A stretch of DNA of 32,028 bases from positions 1 to 32,028 of the forward strand of contig NZ_QTQP01000068.1 in assembly GCF_003854275.1 (NCBI RefSeq), given 5' to 3'. The notes under the pieces are model-generated. The model made no database searches. It saw only the letters and a program-made list of their open reading frames with translations, and had not been told where the DNA came from. Shown piece after piece: positions 25,577 to 32,028 of the stretch. Position 1 is the stretch's first letter. Every line of letters starts with the position of its first letter. The stretch is from Burkholderia sp. Bp8963. Lineage in GTDB: Bacteria > Pseudomonadota > Gammaproteobacteria > Burkholderiales > Burkholderiaceae. The position numbers and the translations under genes were made by a program.

Positions 25577-26008
25577 ATGACAGCAGAAATTCGGAAGAAA
25601 CTGAGTCCTAACGACGTTGGGACTACCGGTGGCCATCAGGCAGGTATTCTGGTTCCCAAGGAAGAACATATTCTCTTGTTCTTTCCCACCCTCGACAAGT
25701 CGGTGAAAAATCCGAGGATGAAGCTCGTCGTATTTGAGCGTGAAAGTCGTGAGCGCTGGGAATTTAACTTCATTTACTACAACAAAAAGCTGTTCAAAGA
25801 GGGCACGCGCAACGAATACCGCCTCACCGGGATGACGAAGTTCATGCGTGCCATTGACGCTAAGGTCGACGACGTGCTTGTCTTTTCCCGCGACGAAAAC
25901 GCTTCCTTCGAGGTCGATATCATCCGCTCGAATGCGTCATATGGTCCGGAAATAGACGGTAACACCCTTGTTCTGGGTGGAGGCTGGACGATTATCCAAT
26001 CGCGCTAA
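25577..26008 (+). CDS. EcoRII-N/B3-like DNA-recognition protein
   Basis: A 143-residue protein resembling the N-terminal effector domain of the EcoRII restriction enzyme: KLSPNDVGTTGGHQAGILVP at the start, then a beta-rich body (ESRERWEFNFIYYNKKLF, NEYRLTGMTKFM) and a final GGGW. EcoRII-N has a B3-like barrel that binds CCWGG. Here it stands alone without any nuclease domain, so it probably gives sequence specificity to the complex. It starts 17 bases after the helicase stop, with AAGGG upstream. The family call rests on recalled motifs. Confidence 0.7.
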   Translation: MTAEIRKKLSPNDVGTTGGHQAGILVPKEEHILLFFPTLDKSVKNPRMKLVVFERESRERWEFNFIYYNKKLFKEGTRNEYRLTGMTKFMRAIDAKVDDVLVFSRDENASFEVDIIRSNASYGPEIDGNTLVLGGGWTIIQSR

Positions 26009-26025
26009 CAGATTTAGAGCATTCC

Positions 26026-27621
26026 ATGACAGAAAAACATATCAGCGTACCACCCGACGTGGCCCGTATCAGCGAGGGCCTGCGAGATACAGGGTACGAC
26101 TTCAACGCTGCCGTCGCGGACATCCTCGACAATTCCATCGCAGCTGGGGCAGATAAGATTCATGTTCGACTGGAAGTCGACTTCGCAGACGCCGTCGTTA
26201 TTTCCATTATGGATAACGGCCACGGCATGAACGAAGAGGGTCTCGTCAACGCCATGAAGTACGGCTCCAGCAAGCGAGCGAATGCCAAGAGCCTTGGTAA
26301 GTTTGGTCTGGGACTTAAGACAGCTTCAACGGCCTTTTGTCGGCGTCTGTCGGTCATCTCACGTGACTCGGGCGAGTCCCCAGTGCTGCGGGCCACGTGG
26401 GACCTTGATGACATGGCTGCTTCGAACAGCTGGGACCTCGAAATTGCGGCTGCTGATGCAGCTCACAAACAACTGTTTGATGAGGTTGCGCTGGAAGCAT
26501 CTGGTACGGTTGTGCTTTGGGAGAACATTGACCGAATCACTGCACCTGAGGGGCAGCCTATTCGGAAGACCGTTGAAAAGCTGGCGACTGTTCTTCGTGA
26601 CCACATCGCGATTGTCTTTCAGCGCTTCCTTGATACCAATGATGGTCGCGAGCGAAACGTTCATATCAAGCTCAATGGTGAGCCAATTGCCGCATGGGAC
26701 CCGTTCTGCATTGTAGAGACCAAGGAATCAATCGCCGAGAAGAAGATGGACGTGCAGCTGCCAGATGGAACGCAGACCTCGTTCATCGTTCGAGCTTTCG
26801 TGCTACCTCGAAAAGAAGAGTTCTCTTCTGACGCGAATCGCATCGCGGCTCGTATCTCCAACGAGCGTCAGGGCCTCTATATCTACAGGGAAAACCGGCT
26901 CATTCACGGTCCCGACTGGATGAACATGTTCAAGCAGGAACCCCACTATTCCTTGCTCCGTGTCGAGCTGTCGTTCGACCACTCGCTGGATAATGCGTTC
27001 CAGGTAGACATCAAGAAGTCCCGTATCGAGCTGAATTCAGGCCTCTACGAGTGGCTGCGCGACAAATTTCTTGCGGGGCCACGGCGAGAAGCGGAAACCC
27101 GCTACCGCAAGGGGGCCGCTGGAGTTGCCAAGGGGGCGGCTGTTCTGCTCCACACCCCGGCCAGCAACGTCATCGAGCAGAAGGCCTCCGCTCTCAAGAC
27201 TGCAGCGGTGGCTCAGGTGGACGAAAAGACCGGCATGGTTACGGTCAACAACAATTCGGGCGTGACCACGACCACGGTTCGCCTTCTGAATTCGGATGAC
27301 ATTGGCAGCGCCCACGTGGTTACCAGTGGAACTCTCGAACATGGGGTGCTTTGGGAGCCCACCATTGGCAAGAACAGCAAGGCAGCAGTAGCCCTTAACA
27401 CGGGCCATCCCTTCTACACGAAAGCATATTTGCCCAACAAGGCCAACAGCACCGTCGTCCAAGCCATGGACTACCTGCTTTGGGCGCTTGCTCAAGCCGA
27501 ACTCAACAATATCAATCCGGACAACCAGGAGGCATTTGAAGAGTTTCGTATTGAAGTCTCACGCAATCTCAAGAAGCTGGTGGCCGATTTGCCGGACCCA
27601 GTCGACAACGAGGATAGCTGA
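26026..27621 (+). CDS. GHKL (Hsp90/MutL/MORC-like) ATPase
   Basis: A 531-residue protein with an N-terminal histidine-kinase-like ATPase fold. The N-box is DILDNSIAAGA (32-42), G1 is DNGHGM (63-68), G2 is GKFGLGLKTAS (91-101). Proteins of this fold usually close as ATP-driven clamps on DNA or clients. The C-terminal part ends in a conserved-looking LNTGHPFY segment and a helical tail. Its stop overlaps the HNH start by one base, so the two products probably work together. Confidence 0.85.
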   Translation: MTEKHISVPPDVARISEGLRDTGYDFNAAVADILDNSIAAGADKIHVRLEVDFADAVVISIMDNGHGMNEEGLVNAMKYGSSKRANAKSLGKFGLGLKTASTAFCRRLSVISRDSGESPVLRATWDLDDMAASNSWDLEIAAADAAHKQLFDEVALEASGTVVLWENIDRITAPEGQPIRKTVEKLATVLRDHIAIVFQRFLDTNDGRERNVHIKLNGEPIAAWDPFCIVETKESIAEKKMDVQLPDGTQTSFIVRAFVLPRKEEFSSDANRIAARISNERQGLYIYRENRLIHGPDWMNMFKQEPHYSLLRVELSFDHSLDNAFQVDIKKSRIELNSGLYEWLRDKFLAGPRREAETRYRKGAAGVAKGAAVLLHTPASNVIEQKASALKTAAVAQVDEKTGMVTVNNNSGVTTTTVRLLNSDDIGSAHVVTSGTLEHGVLWEPTIGKNSKAAVALNTGHPFYTKAYLPNKANSTVVQAMDYLLWALAQAELNNINPDNQEAFEEFRIEVSRNLKKLVADLPDPVDNEDS

Positions 27622-28484
27622 TGTCGGAAGGGCTTGATATCGAGGTGTTGCGGCGCAAGCTCGAAGGCAGGTTTCAGGTTGCTCTGTATTCTCAGTCGGA
27701 GACTATTGATGGCGGGGACTTCGATGCGTTGCGTCCAGTGGAGCTGGAGCAGGGCAATGGCTTCGCCATTCTCCTCTCCCGAACGCATAGGCAGTTTGAG
27801 GCATCTTTCAAGGCCGACAATTTCGCCGGTGCACTTCTGCGGGGCATGTCGGAGGCCAGTGACGGTCAGAAAAAGGCGTTCTTTCGTGCCCGAGCGGCTG
27901 CCGAAGCTTCAGGGGCGCAGGCTTACGTGGCCATCAATGGCAACGATGACGAGAGCTGCCTTGACCGGAAGGACCCTTGGGCCCGAGTGGAGATTGACGT
28001 TTCTCGCCGATTTCGTTCAGGAAAGACGGCAGAAGAAATAGTGGCAACGGCCTTTCACGTCGCTTCGTCTTGCCTCGCGCTTGTTTTGGCCCTGACAGGC
28101 ATTGGCGAAGAGGGCGATGCGGTCCCGGATAACGCGGTCAAGGGTTTGCCAGAGGGCGCCAAGCTCCGGGTTGAGGTAAACCGCTATGAGCGCAGCCCCG
28201 TCAATCGGGCTGCCTGCATAGAGCACTACGGGCTCCGGTGTCAGTGCTGTGGCTTTGATTTCGCTGATTTCTACGGCGAGTTGGGGGACGGCTACATCGA
28301 GGTCCATCATCGCACGCCAGTCTCGAAATTGGGGGCCGATTATGTTGTTGACCCAGTCAAGGACTTGGTGCCGCTGTGCGGTAACTGTCACTCAATGGTC
28401 CACCGGACAGACCCTCCAACCGTGGTGGAGGACCTGCGTGCCCAGGTGGATGCACGCAAAGCCGCTAGGCCGCAGGGCCACTGA
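27621..28484 (+). CDS. HNH endonuclease (McrA-like)
   Basis: A 287-residue protein with a C-terminal HNH nuclease: zinc ligands in CQCCGFDF (207-213) and CGNCH (253-257), and the active-site segment EVHHRTPVSK (catalytic histidines about 229-230). The layout matches McrA-type HNH restriction nucleases. The N-terminal 180 residues are unrecognised, with a helical stretch after SRTHRQFEASF, and may contact the ATPase partner. Start ATG overlaps the GHKL stop. It is the only clear nuclease between helicase and methyltransferase, hence the probable cutting subunit. Confidence 0.85.
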   Translation: MSEGLDIEVLRRKLEGRFQVALYSQSETIDGGDFDALRPVELEQGNGFAILLSRTHRQFEASFKADNFAGALLRGMSEASDGQKKAFFRARAAAEASGAQAYVAINGNDDESCLDRKDPWARVEIDVSRRFRSGKTAEEIVATAFHVASSCLALVLALTGIGEEGDAVPDNAVKGLPEGAKLRVEVNRYERSPVNRAACIEHYGLRCQCCGFDFADFYGELGDGYIEVHHRTPVSKLGADYVVDPVKDLVPLCGNCHSMVHRTDPPTVVEDLRAQVDARKAARPQGH

Positions 28485-28949
28485 AGCTTTTTGTCGCATT
28501 CCTGGTGAATTGGAGCAGGACCTGGTAAAGTGATGCAAACTTCTAGGAAAATCTTGCGGGGCAGAATCTTCTTTCGCCCGTAAGCTTGTCGGCAAGGGTT
28601 GGCTGGGACACGCCTTCTGCGGTGTTCAGTCTTCGTGTGAGCGATTCCGCTGACTGCTTCAGTGGCATCAATGCGGATGTCGCATGCAGGATAAGAATCG
28701 CCCATGAGCGTAGGGGCGGTACGCATTCCGGCACTATCGAAATGCAACAGGCCGTCATCGCCCGCTGTGCGATGCGGGTGTCTGACACGGGAAGAATGCT
28801 CCCGTTGGCTGAGTGGGTCCTGTTGGAAGTGCTGGTACTTTGAGGCGTCAGGAAAGGCCGTTTGTTTTTTTGCCAGATGGTCGCCAGGAATCCTGGGGAA
28901 AATTTATTTCGTCGCGCTGCAGGCGATGAACAACTAGTGAAAGCTTCGT
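28485..28949. other. intergenic stretch before the methyltransferase
   Basis: Without a convincing gene. A minus-strand frame ends in a segment that looks faintly like a helix-turn-helix, but it has no start signal. It holds four CCWGG sites: 28501-28505, 28521-28525, and two fused in the palindrome at 28884-28896. It presumably contains the promoter of the methyltransferase. Confidence 0.5.
28884..28896. promoter_or_regulatory. CCWGG palindrome upstream of dcm, possible operator
   Basis: CCAGGAATCCTGG is a perfect 13-base palindrome made of one CCAGG and one CCTGG. It lies 53 bases before the methyltransferase start. If the enzyme modifies CCWGG, as its family often does, the site could sense methylation and set its own expression, as known for several type II methyltransferases. 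Confidence 0.45.
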
Positions 28950-30044
28950 ATGGCACTACCAAAATTCACCTTCATCGACCTCTTTGCGGGCATTGGTGGC
29001 ATCAGAAAGGGGTTTGAATATATCGGTGGAAAGTGCGTCTTTACCAGCGAGTGGGACAAATTCGCCCGTATCACCTATGCAGCCAACCATAGTGAGACGG
29101 AAGCAGACATCGCTGGGGATATCTGGTCTGTTCCCCTTGATGTCATACCTGACCACGATGTCCTGGTGGGCGGGTTTCCTTGCCAGCCATTTTCGCTGGC
29201 TGGTGTTTCCAAGAAGAATGCGATGGGCCGGACTCATGGATTCGCATGTGACGCTCAGGGTACCTTATTTTTCCGTGTTGCTGAAATCCTGAAGGAAAAG
29301 CGCCCGGCAGCCTTCATGCTGGAGAATGTGAAGAACCTCGTTTCCCATAACAAGGGGCATACCTTCCGCGTCATTCAGCACGTGCTGGAAAAGGAACTCG
29401 GCTATCACATCAGTTGGAAGGTTGTTGACGGCAAACGGTGGACGCCTCAGCATCGTGAGCGGATTTATATCGTGGGCTTCCGCGAGGACGTTGGGTTCGA
29501 ATGGCCCGATGAGTGTGCATGGCCAGAACCGGGTTCTGTCAAATTGGGTTCCATCTTGGAACCGGAGGCAAAGGTCGACGCGAAATACGTCCTTACCGAC
29601 AAGCTTTGGAATTACCTGCAGGCCTACCGGGACAAGCATTCCAAGGCAGGTAATGGCTTTGGTTGTTCTGTTGTGACCCGCAACGAGACGACCCGGACCC
29701 TGTCAGCCCGCTATCACAAGGATGGCTCTGAGATTCTCGTGCATCGTGGCCCTGGCCTCAATCCACGTCGCCTTACGCCTCGTGAATGCGCAAGACTCAT
29801 GGGTTTCGAGGATAACTTTGTGTTGCCTGTCTCGGACACCCAGTTGTATCGGCAATTTGGCAATTCGGTGGTTGTTCCGGCAGTCCAGGCGGTTGCCAGT
29901 GCCATGGAGCCCTATCTGAAGAAGGCTCTCAAGAGGAACGGAAAGGCATCAGGTGTGGCCAAGACCACGGAGAAGCCAGCAGCGATTCTGAAGGGTACTT
30001 CAAACCCGCCGTCGCGGCCCATTAAAATTCCGGTAGTGGCTTAG
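28950..30044 (+). CDS. dcm: Dcm-type DNA (cytosine-5) methyltransferase
   Basis: A 364-residue cytosine-5 methyltransferase with all key motifs: I (FIDLFAGIGG, 8-17), IV (GFPCQPFS, nucleophile C78), VI (ENV, 125-127), VIII (QHRERIYIVG), IX (RRLTPRECARLMGF) and X (QFGNSVVVP). The stretch from GNGFG through RTLSARYHKDGSEIL to VSDTQLYRQFGNS is very close to what I remember of E. coli Dcm, which methylates CCWGG. It lacks the long N-terminal extension of E. coli Dcm. The recognition segment is not identical, so specificity is inferred. It protects host DNA from the preceding nuclease set. Vsr follows after 9 bases. Confidence 0.93.
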   Translation: MALPKFTFIDLFAGIGGIRKGFEYIGGKCVFTSEWDKFARITYAANHSETEADIAGDIWSVPLDVIPDHDVLVGGFPCQPFSLAGVSKKNAMGRTHGFACDAQGTLFFRVAEILKEKRPAAFMLENVKNLVSHNKGHTFRVIQHVLEKELGYHISWKVVDGKRWTPQHRERIYIVGFREDVGFEWPDECAWPEPGSVKLGSILEPEAKVDAKYVLTDKLWNYLQAYRDKHSKAGNGFGCSVVTRNETTRTLSARYHKDGSEILVHRGPGLNPRRLTPRECARLMGFEDNFVLPVSDTQLYRQFGNSVVVPAVQAVASAMEPYLKKALKRNGKASGVAKTTEKPAAILKGTSNPPSRPIKIPVVA

Positions 30045-30053
30045 GTACTCGGT

Positions 30054-30500
30054 ATGACGGACATCACAGACGTGGCCACGCGTAGTCGGATGATGTCCGG
30101 TATTCGGTGCAAGAATACAAAACCCGAGCTGGTTGTCCGCAAAGCATTGTACGAACGGGGTCTTCGCTACCGGCTGCATGTCCGCAGTCTGCCCGGCAGC
30201 CCTGACCTCGTCTTTCCGCGCCACAAGGTAGTCGTATTCGTCCATGGGTGCTTCTGGCATCAGCATAACTGCGCTCTGTTCAAGATGCCATCATCCCGTA
30301 CCGAGTTCTGGAAGGAGAAGCTGGAGAGGAATCGGGAGAGGGACCGTGAACACATGGCTAAGCTGCTGCAAGATGGCTGGAGAGTTGCGGTTGTGTGGGA
30401 ATGCTCCTTGCGAACTGCCGTCAAGTCAAATGACGAGAGCTATTTCAGCCGACTTGCTGACTGGATAAAAGCCCAAGGGTCGGTGTCAGTTGAACTATAA
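30054..30500 (+). CDS. vsr: very short patch repair endonuclease
   Basis: A 148-residue Vsr endonuclease. It nicks next to T:G mismatches arising from deamination of 5-methylcytosine at the cognate methyltransferase site. The catalytic aspartate is D51 in GSPDLVF, the same position as in E. coli Vsr as I recall. The zinc and active-site segment FVHGCFWHQHNC (62-73) and the N-terminal RSRMMSGIRCKNTKPE are intact. It forms an operon with the Dcm-like enzyme. Confidence 0.95.
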   Translation: MTDITDVATRSRMMSGIRCKNTKPELVVRKALYERGLRYRLHVRSLPGSPDLVFPRHKVVVFVHGCFWHQHNCALFKMPSSRTEFWKEKLERNRERDREHMAKLLQDGWRVAVVWECSLRTAVKSNDESYFSRLADWIKAQGSVSVEL

Positions 30501-30512
30501 ATGTTGTGGTGC

Positions 30513-30631
30513 TGACCTGCCCCCAGCAAACAGGGCCGGCCAGAACCTAGTAAAGTTCGTTTTCGGAGAAGACGAACATGAAGAAGCGCTTTACCGAAGA
30601 AAAAATCATCTGGTTTCTGAATGAACCCGGC
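30513..30631 (+). mobile_element. IS3-family (IS407 group-like) left-end remnant
   Basis: The stretch begins TGACCTGCCCCCAG, like the terminal repeats of IS407-group elements. It then carries AGTAAAGTTCG and an ATG (30578) coding for MKKRFTEEKIIWFLNE, the typical start of the OrfA transposase. Similarity stops after about 17 codons, so only the end survives. It directly abuts the 3' end of the DUF6602-like gene and marks a deletion or rearrangement. Confidence 0.75.
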
Positions 30632-30633
30632 AC

Positions 30634-31377
30634 TCAACGCAGTGGTTGCCTGGCGTTGCGCCTCGTCTCTTTACCCTCCGACGGAAACCAAATATTGTTT
30701 CCGCGAACCAATTTTTCGTCAGCCAGGAACGACATCAAGTTATGTAGGAAGTACCCTGGCGCCATTTGCCTGAGAGTGTAGTGGTGCCAATAATCGTAAT
30801 CGTCTCGTCCGTTATCCGGGTTATGGCTCCAATATTTGATGAAAGTGTCCGCGCCTATTGAAGCGTGATTGACAATGCGGTTGCGCTCGCCTTCAGCGGC
30901 ATCGGCGATATGCTGCAACAATATGCGGCTGCTTCCCCCGCTTTCTTCGTAGGCAAATATCCCCGCGAACAACCGGTTATCTCTCTCATGCCGATGAATG
31001 AGCTCGCAGACATCTGACAGCTTGCGCGCCGCATTACGAAAAGCAGTCGCGTTCAAACTTGACTTCACCTCAATGACTGCAGCGCAGGCCGATGGTTGCA
31101 CGAATACTAGGTCGCCACCCTTGTACAAGACCGGAATCGAAGTATCGTAAATCAAAACATCAATCTGCGAAGATGCCGTCTCTTCAGTAATCACAAACCC
31201 CGACGCCACCGCATAACGGCTGGGGAGAGTCCTTGAAATCATCGCGCGCAGTACAGCCTCCTTCCATGCCCCATCAGACGGAAGGTGGTCTAACCCGATG
31301 AAATGTCGCACACGGTTTCTCTGGGCCATGAACTCATCTGTAATTGATTTTAAGTATCCGTTAATGTCAATCGGCAT
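30634..31377 (-). CDS. DUF6602-like protein, putative PD-(D/E)xK fold
   Basis: A 247-residue protein. The middle has QIDVLIYD (D73) and AAVIEVKSSL (E103, K105), spaced as in PD-(D/E)xK nuclease folds. The overall sequence resembles the DUF6602 family, common in bacterial accessory regions; its function is not established. ATG 31377 has AAGGAA at about -10. The last residues run to the edge of the IS3 remnant, so the natural C-terminus may have been slightly altered. It faces the restriction operon and may be a separate defence gene. Confidence 0.65.
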   Translation of the reverse strand: MPIDINGYLKSITDEFMAQRNRVRHFIGLDHLPSDGAWKEAVLRAMISRTLPSRYAVASGFVITEETASSQIDVLIYDTSIPVLYKGGDLVFVQPSACAAVIEVKSSLNATAFRNAARKLSDVCELIHRHERDNRLFAGIFAYEESGGSSRILLQHIADAAEGERNRIVNHASIGADTFIKYWSHNPDNGRDDYDYWHHYTLRQMAPGYFLHNLMSFLADEKLVRGNNIWFPSEGKETRRNARQPLR

Positions 31378-32028
31378 TTGGTCAGTTCCTTCCCGCAAGC
31401 AATGTATGGGCCATGATTACGACGATAACCGAGTTGTGCGACATCACGGTATGTGCGACCACTCTTCGCCAACTTGTCTCGCCAGCTCGGCGCCAGCCTT
31501 CAGGTTCCATTGTTCACGATGCTGCGGTAAAGCCCATGCGGCATATGCTTCTATGGGTTGGTCCGACGAAAAGCAGTAGGTTGCAGCGCTCGCAGTGATT
31601 CTCACGATAGACCAGGCTGACATTCAAGCCGGCAACTTCCGAGATGTCGAAGAGTTTTTCGCGGAGCTAGACCCGAGACCTGATAACGCGCAGCCTGGCC
31701 AGACCAGTATCTGAATCGCGCATGGCGGAGGTCGGCATCGATGACACCGCTGTAACAAAGTTGAGGCGAGCTCTTTCATTTGATGACGTTGAACCGGGGT
31801 CACCTGGTTGAGCTGAAGTGGATACATACGTGACGTGAACCGCAGCCACTCCAGCTTTCCATCGCACCCCGTGGCGCCCTTCAAATACTGCCTGTTATGA
31901 ACTAGGAGTCTGGGCGGCAGACGGTTTGCAGCGGTTAAATGAGGTCAACTCAGGCGACGCGACGTCGTCGGGCGCTGCAAGCCGGGGCCGCGCTGCGCTC
32001 GAGACCAGCATGCGTGCACAAGGCGGCT
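31378..32028. other. right-hand stretch without a recognised gene
   Basis: All open frames are short, lack ribosome sites and have unlikely composition. Nothing was recognised on either strand. The stretch is cut by the window edge, so partial genes cannot be excluded. Confidence 0.35.

Noticed and set aside
28543..28962. Minus-strand frame ending in a helix-turn-helix-like segment, as a possible control gene
   Set aside because: No start signal, it overlaps the methyltransferase start, and the resemblance is limited to about 20 residues.
1..32028. CRISPR array or Cas genes
   Set aside because: No regularly spaced repeats and no Cas-like protein were seen; the Tn7-like operon therefore gives no sign of being CRISPR-guided.

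Overview
The window looks like a Burkholderiaceae chromosome, most likely Paraburkholderia or Burkholderia. The evidence is a typical betaproteobacterial 5S rRNA at the left edge, high GC, and gene families common in that group. After the end of an rRNA operon (5S gene and terminator, 8-164), almost everything is accessory DNA. No CRISPR array and no complete tRNA gene was seen. All function calls rest on motifs read by eye; no database search was possible.

Region 1 (about 1.1-9.2 kb) holds a four-gene cassette on the plus strand: a small zinc-finger protein, a serine recombinase of 521 aa, a ParB-like protein, and a second ParB/RepB-like protein. The last three overlap by 4 bases. It is followed by an MbcA/ParS-like antitoxin, a two-CxxC protein, a ribbon-helix-helix antitoxin, a TniQ C-terminal fragment and a cut-off small gene. 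The stretch is bracketed by inverted TGTC-type ends at 1292 and 9189 that share AGTGAAAA-type repeats. It may be a decayed or non-autonomous relative of Tn7/Tn5053 transposons.

Region 2 (9.2-13.8 kb) holds a second cassette with the same gene order, the same overlaps and a recombinase of the same length. It is clearly diverged in sequence. The two cassettes also share an 18-base identical noncoding block between zinc-finger gene and recombinase.

Region 3 (13.8-17.2 kb) has few genes on the plus strand (a 74-aa ORF behind an inverted repeat). On the minus strand there is a run of small accessory genes: a HAD-family protein, an unknown, an XRE regulator with a palindrome at its 5' end, and a CxxC protein.

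Region 4 (22.8-16.8 kb, minus strand) is a compact Tn7-like transposition operon, tnsA-tnsB-tnsC-tniQ, linked by 4-base overlaps. A fifth small gene lies 3 bases after tniQ. Its DNA ends were not found.

Region 5 (23.7-30.5 kb, plus strand) appears to be an ATP-dependent restriction-modification or defence island: an SNF2 helicase, a stand-alone EcoRII-N/B3-like DNA-recognition domain, a GHKL ATPase, an HNH endonuclease, a Dcm-type cytosine-5 methyltransferase and a Vsr endonuclease. A 13-bp palindrome made of two CCWGG sites lies upstream of the methyltransferase. An IS3-family remnant and a DUF6602-like protein (minus strand) close the island.

The two most interesting systems are the tandem zinc-finger/recombinase/ParB/RepB cassettes and the SNF2/B3/GHKL/HNH set coupled to Dcm and Vsr.
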